Below, piece by piece: positions 37,929 to 45,898 of a stretch of 64,000 bases of DNA (its first letter is position 1; the number at the start of each line of letters is the position of its first letter). Both the position numbers and the translations under genes were made by a program. Under the pieces are notes generated by a model that saw nothing but the letters and a program-made list of their open reading frames with translations, did not search any database and was not told the DNA's origin. The DNA comes from Agreia sp. Leaf210 (lineage in GTDB: Bacteria > Actinomycetota > Actinomycetes > Actinomycetales > Microbacteriaceae), in assembly GCF_001421485.1 (NCBI RefSeq), contig NZ_LMKK01000003.1, positions 744,001 to 808,000 on the forward strand. Direction: 5' to 3'.

Positions 37929-38501
37929 CTAGGAGATCTTGCGGTTCGCTCGGCGAGCGGCGAGTTCATCCATCGGATCCGGAACGGTTGAATCGATCGA
38001 GACGAGCGTTGTCTCGACCTCTCGCAGCACCTTGCCGACAGCGATGCCGAAGACGCCCTGGCCGCGACTGACCAGGTCGATGACCTCGTCGTTCGATGTG
38101 CAGAGGTAGACGCTTGCTCCGTCGCTCATCAGAGTCGTCTGGGCGAGGTCGTTGATGCCGGCCTCGCGGAGCTGCTCGATCGCCGTTCGGATCTGCTGAA
38201 GAGAGATGCCCGTGTCGAGCAGTCGCTTGACCAGCTTGAGTACGAGGATGTCGCGGAATCCGTAGAGACGCTGCGAGCCGGACCCGGCCGCGCCACGCAC
38301 TGTGGGCTCGACCAGCGCAGTGCGAGCCCAATAGTCCAGCTGGCGGTAGGTGATGCCCGCTGCACGAGCGGCAACTGCCCCACGGTATCCGGAGTCGGCG
38401 TCGAGTTCGGCCATACCGTCGGTGAAGAGAAGGCCGTCGAAGCGAGCATCGTCGCTGCGCTTGGTGCCTGGTCCGGCACCGGTCCCGATGTTCTCGCTCA
38501 A
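37929..38501 (-). CDS. MerR-family regulator (Rv1830-like)
   Basis: 190 residues. The MerR-type winged helix is YRGAVAARAAGITYRQLDYW at about 39-58, followed by QRLYGFRDILVLKLVKRLLD (typical helix after the wing) and an uncharacterised C-terminal domain without effector cysteines. TTG 38501 is the start, with a purine-rich site 10 bases upstream. It corresponds to the second MerR gene of the mycobacterial garA block; function unknown. Confidence 0.88.
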   Translation of the reverse strand: MSENIGTGAGPGTKRSDDARFDGLLFTDGMAELDADSGYRGAVAARAAGITYRQLDYWARTALVEPTVRGAAGSGSQRLYGFRDILVLKLVKRLLDTGISLQQIRTAIEQLREAGINDLAQTTLMSDGASVYLCTSNDEVIDLVSRGQGVFGIAVGKVLREVETTLVSIDSTVPDPMDELAARRANRKIS

Positions 38502-38660
38502 GAAACGCGCCTCTTCCAGAAAAATTGTCGGCTGGTGAAAACCGTGTGTGTCTACTCAGTCCACGCTATCGAGGGGATCGACCGGCGGCAATGACATCCG
38601 CGTTTAAGAGTCGGCGTGTCGTGCAGAGACGAGCTGCAGTCAGTCTACGGCGCGCATCCG

Positions 38661-39362
38661 TCAGGGAACGAGTCGCCCCAGGGCAGATCTGATCAGACTT
38701 CCCCTGACGATTTCGAGCTGGCCGGCAATCTCGACGGCGAGCTCTGCCGCCCGCGCTCGACTCGAGGCATCGTTGCGTCTCGACACCGGCACGAGGGCGC
38801 TCTCGATGAGTCCGAGTTCACGCTCGGCGGCGACGCGGAAGCCGCGCAGGTGGCGCGGTTCGATGCCGCAGCGCTGCAGTTCGACGAGAGCTTTCAAGAC
38901 GGCGAGGGTGTCGTCTCCGAAGGTCTCACCAGGAGTGATGACCGAGGCCGAGACGGCGTCCTGGAGCAGCATCGGGGTTGCTCCGGCATCACGGATCAGT
39001 TCGTCGCGACTCAGGCGGCGTCCGCTCGGCAGCATGGATGGGCCGTGTTCGGCCGTCGAACCAGGAAGAACCGGACCTCGACCTGCGTCGACGTCGTCGA
39101 GATAGGACTTGATGACGACGAGGGGCAGGTAGCGATCTCTCTGCATCGTGAGGATGAGTCGAAGCCGTTCGAGATCCTGCTGACAGAACTTGCGGTAGCC
39201 CGATTCGGTTCGAGCGGGCCGCACCAGACCCCGCTCTTCGAGAAAACGAAGCTTCGAGGGAGTGAGATCAGGAAACTCGGGCGTCAGCCGCGCCAGCACC
39301 TGGCCGATGCTGAGAAGCTGAGCCGATGCCGATCCGCGCGCCGATGCGGGTGTGGCCGCCAT
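38661..39362 (-). CDS. ftsR: FtsR-like MerR regulator
   Basis: MerR protein orthologous by position (directly after garA/odhI) and sequence to FtsR/Rv1828, which activates ftsZ in Corynebacterium. N-terminal helix-turn-helix LSIGQVLARLTPEFPDLTPS, then KLRFLEERGLVRPARTESGY and LERLRLILTMQRDRYLPLVV. 233 residues. ATG 39362 abuts the garA stop. A likely target in this window is the ftsZ promoter (see 6617-6647). Confidence 0.85.
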   Translation of the reverse strand: MAATPASARGSASAQLLSIGQVLARLTPEFPDLTPSKLRFLEERGLVRPARTESGYRKFCQQDLERLRLILTMQRDRYLPLVVIKSYLDDVDAGRGPVLPGSTAEHGPSMLPSGRRLSRDELIRDAGATPMLLQDAVSASVITPGETFGDDTLAVLKALVELQRCGIEPRHLRGFRVAAERELGLIESALVPVSRRNDASSRARAAELAVEIAGQLEIVRGSLIRSALGRLVP

Positions 39363-39839
39363 CTACTCGCCGGGAGCGGTGACGACGTCGAGTCGCGACG
39401 GGTAGAACGTGAGGCGGAACTTGCCGACCTGCACCTCGGCTCCGTCGCTGAGGAGCGCCCGGTCGACCCGCACGCCATCGAAATAGGTTCCATTGAGCGA
39501 ACCCAGGTCGGTCACCTCGAATGCATTCGCGCGGCGGGTGAACGACGCGTGCCGACGCGACACCGTGACGTCATCGAGGAAGATGTCCGCCTCAGGGTGA
39601 CGCCCGGCGATCGTGCTGTCCGAGTCGAGGAGGAAGCGAGCGCCGTTGTTCGGCCCGCGGCGAACGATCAGCAGCGCTGAACCCGAGGGCAATGCAGCGA
39701 TCGCCTCGAGTTCTTCTGCCGTGACTCCGCCCTCGAGGGCGGCCAGTTGGGCCGCGAACTCCGCCGTGAAGTGCAGGGTCGTGTCAGTCTCATTGCGTGC
39801 GCGGTTCGCGGACTCGTGTGCGTTCGTGTCATCAGCCAA
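39363..39839 (-). CDS. garA: GarA/OdhI FHA-domain regulator of 2-oxoglutarate metabolism
   Basis: FHA protein that inhibits 2-oxoglutarate dehydrogenase unless phosphorylated by Ser/Thr kinases. The N-terminal phospho-acceptor pair is Thr20-Thr21 in ETDTTLHF, equivalent to the ETT motif of GarA. The FHA domain (about 55-148) has GRHPEADIFL, SRRHASF and LGSLNGTYFDGV. 158 residues. The start is TTG 39839, supported by a perfect AGGAGG 8 nt upstream. The PknL-like kinase in this window could phosphorylate it. Confidence 0.92.
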   Translation of the reverse strand: MADDTNAHESANRARNETDTTLHFTAEFAAQLAALEGGVTAEELEAIAALPSGSALLIVRRGPNNGARFLLDSDSTIAGRHPEADIFLDDVTVSRRHASFTRRANAFEVTDLGSLNGTYFDGVRVDRALLSDGAEVQVGKFRLTFYPSRLDVVTAPGE

Positions 39840-39880
39840 GTTCGTGACCTCCTAGGGTGTCCAGCGTAGCCGATGCGAGT

Positions 39881-39894
39881 CTGCTCGCGAGCAG
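39881..39894. promoter_or_regulatory. 14-bp palindrome upstream of garA
   Basis: CTGCTCGCGAGCAG is a perfect palindrome. On the minus strand TACGCT, a possible -10 box, lies about 13 bases closer to garA, so the palindrome falls in the spacer/-35 area of a garA promoter. Confidence 0.35.
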
Positions 39895-39947
39895 GGAATC
39901 CGCCGTACGACTGCACGAGTGGGCGCGTCGAACGACTGGATCGCCGG

Positions 39948-40901
39948 TCACGTGGGCGCGTCCGTCGGTCTCTCGAGAATGTCGGTCAACCATCGCGGGC
40001 CTCTCGTCACGCAGCTCGACGATTCAACGCGACGTCGAAGACCCGCGTCGGCCGTCACGACCAGAACGGAATCACCGGAACCCCTGAGCGATGCAGCGAC
40101 GTCGGCGATCAGATCGTCTCCCTCACCCTCGGCTCGGGCGACGACGAGTTCCGGCGCACGAACGCCGTCGGCGAGAGCGCGCACCGAACTCCGGACGGGC
40201 GGACCGTGCGCCTCTCTCGCCCGCCCTTCGAGGACGGCGACGATCGACGGCCAGTACGTGTCGACGTCGAGACCGAGATACTCGCCCGGGATTCCCTTGT
40301 CGATCCGAACGGCCAGGGACTCGAGCAGGCTCGTGGCTGCCCCGGCCCGATCCTTCCACCAGCCGTCAGGACGCGAGCCGACCACATTGGCCGCGTCGAC
40401 GACAACAGTGGTCGATTCCTTTACAAGGCTTTTGAGCACAGGCCAGCGCGCGGCGAAACCGGGGTGCAGGGGCAGCGCGTCGACCTCGTCGATCGGGACC
40501 CAGCGAAGCTCGATACTCTCGGCGTCACCGATGACAGCCTCGAACGGGCGAGTGGCTCGAGCGCCGACGGTCGTGTAGTTCCACACCCCGAGATCGAGCA
40601 CACTCGTGAATTCGAGCACGAGCGCGTCGGCCGGCACCCCGGCCTCCTCGGAGGCCTCCCGGAGGGCACCGCGCACAGCCGACTCGCCCTCGTGGCGCGC
40701 TCCCCCGGGCAGGCCCCAGGTTCCACCATGATGACTCCACTCGACTCGGAGTTGCAGGAGAACACCCCGGTCGTCGTGCACGAGAAGACCTGCTGCGCCG
40801 AAGGTCCCCCAGAACTTCCGACCATCGGGGGCGGTGACCCACGCGTCTCCGCTCCCGTGGGGCCGACGATCTGCCGCATCGAGCGGGTTCGTCGCCATCA
40901 C
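39948..40901 (-). CDS. Nudix hydrolase fused to a PIN/NYN-like domain
   Basis: 317 residues. The N-terminal half has a complete Nudix box (67-89: GARHEGE...REASEEAGV, the GX5EX7REUXEEXGU pattern), so it should hydrolyse a nucleoside diphosphate-linked substrate. From about 163 a second domain starts with TTVVVDAANVVGSRPDGWW and has acidic residues at Asp169, Asp262-263 and Asp285 (VVTADAGLR), the layout of PIN/NYN RNase-like domains. Function unknown. GTG 40901 (or ATG 40898) overlaps the DUF1653 stop, so both are coupled. Confidence 0.82.
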   Translation of the reverse strand: MMATNPLDAADRRPHGSGDAWVTAPDGRKFWGTFGAAGLLVHDDRGVLLQLRVEWSHHGGTWGLPGGARHEGESAVRGALREASEEAGVPADALVLEFTSVLDLGVWNYTTVGARATRPFEAVIGDAESIELRWVPIDEVDALPLHPGFAARWPVLKSLVKESTTVVVDAANVVGSRPDGWWKDRAGAATSLLESLAVRIDKGIPGEYLGLDVDTYWPSIVAVLEGRAREAHGPPVRSSVRALADGVRAPELVVARAEGEGDDLIADVAASLRGSGDSVLVVTADAGLRRRVESSSCVTRGPRWLTDILERPTDAPT

Positions 40902-41101
40902 AGCTTGGTGAAGCGCGGCACCGCTACGCCATCGACGATGGCCTCGCCAAGGAACATGTCGAGCGGCCGGACCCAGAGCGAACCGTCCGCCGATCGGTAG
41001 ACGGCCAGCCTCTCTTCTGTCTCACTGTGCCGCGCATCGCCTACGACGTCGTAGCGGCCGCCCTTGTAGTGGATGTACGCACCGGGCTCGAGGGTATCCA
41101 T
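40898..41101 (-). CDS. DUF1653 protein
   Basis: 67-residue protein of the DUF1653 family: LEPGAYIHYKGGRYDVVGDA, RHSETEERLAVYRS, and WVRPLDMFLG are the family blocks. Function unknown; commonly encoded beside Nudix proteins. ATG 41101 has no clear ribosome site, but CAGAAT lies 6 nt upstream, suggesting leaderless transcription. The stop overlaps the Nudix fusion start. Confidence 0.85.
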   Translation of the reverse strand: MDTLEPGAYIHYKGGRYDVVGDARHSETEERLAVYRSADGSLWVRPLDMFLGEAIVDGVAVPRFTKL

Positions 41102-41226
41102 GACCCGATTCTGCCTCATCTCGACGAGAAGCCACCGCCACCACCTGCCGGGAATATTCAGCGCGCCCGTAGGGTTTCGAATCAATGTAGATGCAAACGC
41201 ATAGAAATGTCGGAGTGGAGATCATC

Positions 41227-41847
41227 ATGAACAAGTCGATCGCAATCATCTCGGCGGGACTCAGCCAGGCCTCGTCGACCCGCCTGCTCGGCGACCGATT
41301 GGGCGAGGCGACCGCACGGGCGCTGGCAGACGCCGGCTCGGACGCGAAGGTCACGGCGATCGAACTGCGCGACCTGGCGCACGAGATCACGAACACGATG
41401 CTCACCGGCTTCGCCTCGGGTGCGCTCGCCTCCGCCATCGAGACCATCGTCGAGGCCGATGCCGTCATCGCCGTGACTCCGATCTTCTCGTCGTCGTACA
41501 GCGGACTCTTCAAGTCGTTCTTCGACATCCTCGAGCCCCGCAGCCTGGCCGGCAAGCCCGTGCTCATCGCGGCGACCGGCGGCACGGCTCGACACTCGCT
41601 CGCCCTGGAGTATTCGGTCCGCCCGCTTTTCGCGTACTTGCAGTCCGTCGTCGTGCCCACATCGGTCTTCGCCGCGTCTGAGGATTGGGGAAGCACCGGC
41701 GGCACGCACGGGGATCTCGCCGTACGGATCACGAGGGCGGCCGGCGAACTGGCAGAGATCGTCGACGGACGCCCCGCGACGCGCCCCGTCGACGAACCCG
41801 TCATCCCGTTCGCGCAGCAGCTAGCGAACCTCGCCGTTTCGGCGTAG
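41227..41847 (+). CDS. NAD(P)H-dependent FMN reductase
   Basis: Flavodoxin-like reductase. The FMN phosphate loop is ISAGLSQASSTRLLGDRL, and PIFSSSYSGLFKSFFDIL is the NAD(P)H/flavin block of the CE1759/MsuE-type family. 206 residues. ATG 41227 has GGAG 8 nt upstream. Such reductases often supply reduced FMN to LLM monooxygenases; one is encoded at 60593 but is not adjacent. Confidence 0.88.
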   Translation: MNKSIAIISAGLSQASSTRLLGDRLGEATARALADAGSDAKVTAIELRDLAHEITNTMLTGFASGALASAIETIVEADAVIAVTPIFSSSYSGLFKSFFDILEPRSLAGKPVLIAATGGTARHSLALEYSVRPLFAYLQSVVVPTSVFAASEDWGSTGGTHGDLAVRITRAAGELAEIVDGRPATRPVDEPVIPFAQQLANLAVSA

Positions 41848-41854
41848 CGGTCGC

Positions 41855-42478
41855 TCAGGCCCGGCGGAACTGCACACTGATGCGAGGACCCACGGCCTTG
41901 GCCGACTTGAGAATCGCGTGCTCGTAGGTGCGCTGACAGCTGCCACCCATGACGATGAGATCACCGTGGCCAACCGGGAAGCGGGAGATCTCACCGCCGC
42001 CGACCGGACGCACGGACAGCACACGTTCGGCGCCGACAGAGAGTATCGCCACTCGGGTATCGCGCTGCACCGACCTGCCCACTCGATCACCGTGCCAGGC
42101 GACGCTGTCGTCGCCGGTTCGATAGAAGCACAGGCCCGCCGTCGCGAATCGCTCGGCATCGAGACGGGAGTAGTGCTCGTTCAGCACACGCATCGATTCG
42201 TCGAGCGTCGGGTGCGGCAGTCGATCCCGAGCACCGAACCAGCTCACGAGCCGCGGCACCTCGACGACCCTGTCGTACATCTCGCGGGTGTCGGCTCGCC
42301 ACTCGACCGCGCTGACGAGATCTTCGAAGAGCGAGTCGGAGTTGGCGACCCACCCCGGCCTCACATCGATCCACGCACCCGATTCGAGCGAGATGCGGCG
42401 AACCTCGTCACCCAGCGCACCCACGACAGGCGGGGCGCCCGGATCATCGAACAGTGAGGCCTGGTACGCAAGAGTCAT
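41855..42478 (-). CDS. alkB: AlkB-like Fe(II)/2-oxoglutarate dioxygenase
   Basis: Oxidative demethylase of alkylated nucleic acid bases. The iron ligands are His129 and Asp131 (WHGDRVG) and His187 (YEHAIL); Arg199 binds 2-oxoglutarate. 207 residues from ATG 42478. An upstream ATG at 42505 lies inside the LexA box and is rejected. TATGCT stands 6 nt before ATG 42478 (leaderless), and the LexA box covers the -35 region, so the gene is probably damage-induced. It converges on the FMN reductase, 8 bases away. Confidence 0.9.
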   Translation of the reverse strand: MTLAYQASLFDDPGAPPVVGALGDEVRRISLESGAWIDVRPGWVANSDSLFEDLVSAVEWRADTREMYDRVVEVPRLVSWFGARDRLPHPTLDESMRVLNEHYSRLDAERFATAGLCFYRTGDDSVAWHGDRVGRSVQRDTRVAILSVGAERVLSVRPVGGGEISRFPVGHGDLIVMGGSCQRTYEHAILKSAKAVGPRISVQFRRA

Positions 42479-42484
42479 ATCTCG

Positions 42485-42490
42485 AGCATA
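42485..42490 (-). promoter_or_regulatory. -10 box for leaderless alkB transcript
   Basis: TATGCT on the minus strand, 6 nt before ATG 42478. With a 17-base spacer the -35 would be 42508-42513 (TAGAAC), inside the LexA box. Confidence 0.55.
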
Positions 42491-42497
42491 CGGATAT

Positions 42498-42513
42498 TCG
42501 AACATATGTTCTA
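42498..42513. promoter_or_regulatory. LexA (SOS) box upstream of alkB
   Basis: TCGAACATATGTTCTA contains the perfect core GAAC-N4-GTTC (42500-42511) and matches the Gram-positive SOS consensus except at the last two flank bases. It overlaps the presumed -35 and spacer of alkB and sits about 29 bases upstream of the S4 gene -10 box. Confidence 0.85.
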
Positions 42514-42541
42514 GTCGACCTTCACTGCGGTCCGGGTCTCG

Positions 42542-42547
42542 TAGAGT
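42542..42547 (+). promoter_or_regulatory. -10 box for leaderless S4-protein transcript
   Basis: TAGAGT, 6 nt before ATG 42554, with no separate ribosome site. Confidence 0.5.
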
Positions 42548-42553
42548 CGAGGC

Positions 42554-42925
42554 ATGGAAGCAGGTTCGTCGATCCGCGTGGACAGCTGGATCTGGGCCGT
42601 TCGCCTGATCAAGTCACGCTCCCTCGCCACCGCGGCCTGCCGTGCCGGGCACGTGCGAGTGAACGGCGACAAGGTGAAGGCGGCACACGCGGTTCGCGTG
42701 GGCGACGAGGTCAGGCTCCGAACGCCCGACGCCGAGCGGATCGTCGTCGTCACGAGGATCCTCGCCAAGCGGGTGAGCGCCACCGTCGCCGCCGAGAGCA
42801 TGACCGACAACACTCCCCCGCCGCCCGCGCGCGAGGACGTGCCCTTCGTGCCGATCCGCGATCGAGGAGCCGGACGACCGACCAAGCGCGAGCGACGAGA
42901 CATTGAGAAGCTCCGGGGCCACTGA
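42554..42925 (+). CDS. S4-domain RNA-binding protein (Hsp15-like)
   Basis: 123 residues. S4 domain at about 8-70: IRVDSWIWAVRLIKSRSLAT, CRAGHVRVNGDKVKAAHAVR, GDEVRL. Basic C-terminal tail with GRPTKRERRDIEKL, as in Hsp15/YabO-like proteins that act on stalled 50S subunits. Divergent from alkB across the LexA box; converges on the DnaJ fusion gene. Confidence 0.88.
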   Translation: MEAGSSIRVDSWIWAVRLIKSRSLATAACRAGHVRVNGDKVKAAHAVRVGDEVRLRTPDAERIVVVTRILAKRVSATVAAESMTDNTPPPPAREDVPFVPIRDRGAGRPTKRERRDIEKLRGH

Positions 42926-42959
42926 CGCCGTCGAGGAGCTCCTCGGTTGCTGCCGAGCG

Positions 42960-43895
42960 TCAGACCAGCTGCACACCCTGCTGCAGTCGCGTTCGAACCT
43001 CGAAGACGTCACCGCGGCGCGCATCTCCGTTCGACACACCGGAACGCATCACGTCCGACAGCCGCGATCGCTCGATGACGACCGTGCCCGCATTGCGGCC
43101 TCGCTCGATCGATTCTGCCGACGCGTCGGTGAGCGCACCGTCGGGAACGACGATCACCTGGCCATCGAATCGCACGCCGAGCGATCTACCGAGTTTGCGC
43201 GCCGACCGAACGAGATCACGGACCGGCTGTTCCCCGTCGCCAATCGCGTCGCCCGACAATTCTCCCCGGTGAAGGCGCACGGATTCGCCCCAGTCCTCCG
43301 ACATCACGGCGAAGAGACCGGCGGGTCCGAGGACGATGTGATCGAGCTTGTTGCCCGTGGGGGTCGCGACGTCGTTCCAGACGGTGAATCCCATTCCGAG
43401 GTCGGAGAGGACGCGAGCCGTCTGCTCCTCCGCGAGCGCCTTGCCGAGAAGCCAGCGGATCTCGCGCGGTGCGCTTCGCACGAGAGCTGCGTCATAGGGA
43501 TCCGCCAGATCCGCTCCACGCCCCGCCCACTCCCTGATGAGAGTGAGGAAACGCTCCCTGGCCTGTCCCCCGGGGTGCCCATACGAGCGCGCCTTCAAAC
43601 TGGATGCGCTGGACGGTGCCGAGGCTCGGGCGGTCCAGGACGAGCCCGCAGGACGGGCGGAGCCACTACGGGCCGATGTCGCCGACGATCCCCGGTCGTA
43701 GGCCGAGCGAGAGGAAGGGTCGCCCAGCACCTCCCAGGCCGCCTGAACCGCGTGGAATCTCGCCGGAGACCCACCCGTATCGGGGTGCGTCTCGCGCAGA
43801 CGCCGCCGGTAAGCGCGGCGCATCTCGTCGACGCTCGCCGCGGGTGTGATCCCCAGCACCTCGTAAGGAGTGGCCGAGGCCGGACTGTCAGACAT
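42960..43895 (-). CDS. DnaJ-domain protein with degenerate NERD-like domain
   Basis: 311 residues. J-domain at about 9-68 with the intact HPD (37-39) for Hsp70 stimulation. A Ser/Ala/Arg-rich linker (about 70-105) leads to a C-terminal region resembling a NERD (nuclease-related) domain: LGKALAEEQTARVLSDLG, then NKLDHIVLGPAGLFAVMSEDW. The Asp of the nuclease core (LDH) is kept, but the usual E-x-K after it reads S-E-D, so catalysis is doubtful. ATG 43895. It is alone, divergent from the alcohol dehydrogenase, with a palindrome upstream. Confidence 0.8.
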   Translation of the reverse strand: MSDSPASATPYEVLGITPAASVDEMRRAYRRRLRETHPDTGGSPARFHAVQAAWEVLGDPSSRSAYDRGSSATSARSGSARPAGSSWTARASAPSSASSLKARSYGHPGGQARERFLTLIREWAGRGADLADPYDAALVRSAPREIRWLLGKALAEEQTARVLSDLGMGFTVWNDVATPTGNKLDHIVLGPAGLFAVMSEDWGESVRLHRGELSGDAIGDGEQPVRDLVRSARKLGRSLGVRFDGQVIVVPDGALTDASAESIERGRNAGTVVIERSRLSDVMRSGVSNGDARRGDVFEVRTRLQQGVQLV

Positions 43896-43919
43896 GCCGC
43901 TCGTGAACCTTCCTGATCA

Positions 43920-43936
43920 GGGTGTGACTCACACCC
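43920..43936. promoter_or_regulatory. 8-1-8 perfect inverted repeat
   Basis: GGGTGTGA-C-TCACACCC lies 25 bases upstream of the DnaJ fusion start in the 165-base divergent region shared with the alcohol dehydrogenase. Operator-like; regulator unknown. The single-base centre excludes a CRP-type site. Confidence 0.45.
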
Positions 43937-44060
43937 CCCCGAGCACGAGAATACCGGCCAATCCTGAGGCCGCGCCCCGTGGCGGCCCGCCCGGTACACG
44001 GTCGCTCCACGCCTGTCCACCCGTCGACTCGACCCGGCAGTTTCTGTGCACGATGGATAC

Positions 44061-45236
44061 ATGAGAGCACTCACCTGGCAAGGAAAACGAAACGTGCACG
44101 TCGAGACGGTCCCCGATCCGAAGATCGTGGACCCGACCGATGCGATCGTCCGCATCACGTCGACAGCGATCTGCGGCTCCGATCTGCACCTCTACGAGTT
44201 GTTCGGGCCCTTCCTCGACCGCGGCGACATCCTCGGTCATGAACCCATGGGCATCGTCGAGGAGGTCGGGTCCGACGTGCGGAACATCGCCGTCGGGGAT
44301 CGCGTCGTCGTGACCTTCAATATCGCCTGCGGCCACTGCTACATGTGTCGACGCGGCCTGCAGTCGCAGTGCGAGACAACTCAGGTCCGAGACCAGGGAT
44401 CCGGGGCGTCGCTGTTCGGTTACACGAAGTTGTACGGACAGGTACCGGGAGGGCAGGCGGAACTCCTGCGCGTTCCCCTGGCGGACTACAACGCCGTGAA
44501 GGTCTCGCCGGAAGGGCCGGACGACCGTTACCTGTTCCTGAGCGACATCCTGCCCACGGCCTGGCAGGGCGTGAAGTACGCGAATGTGCCGGATGGCGGC
44601 ACCCTGGGTGTGCTCGGGTTGGGGCCGGTCGGCCAGTTCGTCGCGCGCGTCGGCACCCACCTCGGTTATCGAGTGCTCGCCGTCGATCCCGTGCCCGAGC
44701 GGCGTGAGCTGGCCGCTCGCTACGGTGCCGAGGTCTGGGATCTCGACGACGACATCGTCGACGTCCTCCGCGATCAGACAGAGGGCCGCGGCCCTGACTC
44801 CGTCGTCGATGCCGTCGGCATGGAGGCGCACGGGTCGCCGGGTGCCGGATTCGCCCAGGCCGTGGTGGGCATCCTGCCTGACGCGCTCGCGAGGCCGGCG
44901 ATGGACAAGGCGGGCATCGACAGGTTGGCCGCACTCCACACGGCACTCGACGTCGTGCGTCGAGGGGGAACGGTGTCGCTCAGTGGCGTCTACGGCGGAG
45001 AGGCCGATGTGATGCCGATGAAGTCGATGTTCGACAAGCAGGTCTCGCTGCGTATGGGGCAGTGCAACGTGCGCAGCTGGATCGACGATCTGCTCCCCCT
45101 CGTCGAAGACTCTCGGGATCCCCTGGGGGTGCTCGACCTGACCACCCACCGCGTGTCGCTCGAAGAAGCACCGGCGATGTACGACGTGTTCCAGAAGAAG
45201 GAAGACGGATGCATCAAGGTGGTCCTCACGCCCTGA
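44061..45236 (+). CDS. Zinc-dependent alcohol/formaldehyde dehydrogenase-like oxidoreductase
   Basis: MDR-family enzyme of 391 residues. Catalytic zinc ligands Cys38 and His60-Glu61; structural zinc Cys90, Cys93, Cys96 and Cys104 (CGHCYMCRRGLQSQC). Rossmann fold GLGPVGQFVARV. It belongs to the long, glutathione-independent formaldehyde-dehydrogenase-like group, whose substrates vary. ATG 44061 is chosen for the MRALTW start; ATG 44046 would add five residues. No obvious operon. Confidence 0.88.
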   Translation: MRALTWQGKRNVHVETVPDPKIVDPTDAIVRITSTAICGSDLHLYELFGPFLDRGDILGHEPMGIVEEVGSDVRNIAVGDRVVVTFNIACGHCYMCRRGLQSQCETTQVRDQGSGASLFGYTKLYGQVPGGQAELLRVPLADYNAVKVSPEGPDDRYLFLSDILPTAWQGVKYANVPDGGTLGVLGLGPVGQFVARVGTHLGYRVLAVDPVPERRELAARYGAEVWDLDDDIVDVLRDQTEGRGPDSVVDAVGMEAHGSPGAGFAQAVVGILPDALARPAMDKAGIDRLAALHTALDVVRRGGTVSLSGVYGGEADVMPMKSMFDKQVSLRMGQCNVRSWIDDLLPLVEDSRDPLGVLDLTTHRVSLEEAPAMYDVFQKKEDGCIKVVLTP

Positions 45237-45270
45237 CGCAGCCCTCTTGAGCAACGGGGACGTGCGGGAC

Positions 45271-45276
45271 TACGTT
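45271..45276 (+). promoter_or_regulatory. -10 box (with TTGAGC -35) for leaderless HdeD-like gene
   Basis: TACGTT stands 7 nt before ATG 45284, and TTGAGC at 45247-45252 is 18 bases upstream, a full promoter placing the start of transcription on the ATG. Confidence 0.55.
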
Positions 45277-45283
45277 ATGCGGC

Positions 45284-45895
45284 ATGACGAATAATCCGCT
45301 CGCCACCGTCGCCAAGGGCATCTGGTGGGCCGTGCTTCTCCGCGGTATCTTCGCCGTGATCTTCGGCATCATCGCCATCGCTGCCCCGGGCGCCGCGCTG
45401 ACAGGCATCGTGATCGTGTTCGCCGCCTACGCCATCGTCGATGGTGTGACGGCGGTCGCGCACGCCCTGCAGATGCGCGTTCCGGGCAGCGGCTGGGGAT
45501 GGCTGGTCTTCCAGGGCGCCGTCTCGATCATCGCGGGGCTGGTGGCTCTCGTCGTGCCGGCTCTCGCCGGGCTCGTCGGCGGCCTGTTCGCCCTGTGGAC
45601 GATCGTGATCTACGCGGTGGTGCATGGTGCCATCGGACTCCGATCCGCCGCAGGATTGCACCATGGTCGGGGCAGGACGATCGGAATCGTATCCGGTGTG
45701 CTGACCCTGGTGTTCGGCATCCTGCTCGCCATCGTCACTCTCGTGACCCCCGGTGCCACCGTGCTGAGCCTCGTCTGGATCGTCGGCGTCTACGCGATCA
45801 TCTTCGGTGTGATGTTCATCGTCGTCGCGGTTCACCTGCGACGCGGCGCCGCCGGACTGATCGCCCCGCGAGACGGTGCTAGGACTTCATCCTGA
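45284..45895 (+). CDS. HdeD/DUF308 family membrane protein
   Basis: 203 residues with six hydrophobic segments arranged in three pairs, as in HdeD. GIFAVIFGIIAIAAPGAALT and GVLTLVFGILLAIVTLVTPG are repeated family blocks. Linked to acid resistance in enterobacteria; role in actinobacteria unknown. It is convergent with the mscS gene, 3 bases apart. Confidence 0.88.
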   Translation: MTNNPLATVAKGIWWAVLLRGIFAVIFGIIAIAAPGAALTGIVIVFAAYAIVDGVTAVAHALQMRVPGSGWGWLVFQGAVSIIAGLVALVVPALAGLVGGLFALWTIVIYAVVHGAIGLRSAAGLHHGRGRTIGIVSGVLTLVFGILLAIVTLVTPGATVLSLVWIVGVYAIIFGVMFIVVAVHLRRGAAGLIAPRDGARTSS

Positions 45896-45898
45896 CTC

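Noticed and set aside
41190-41226. Upstream start for the FMN reductase (12 extra residues)
   Set aside because: The added residues do not match the family and the GGAG site fits ATG 41227.
43920-43936. CRP-family binding site
   Set aside because: The half-sites TGTGA/TCACA are separated by one base rather than six.
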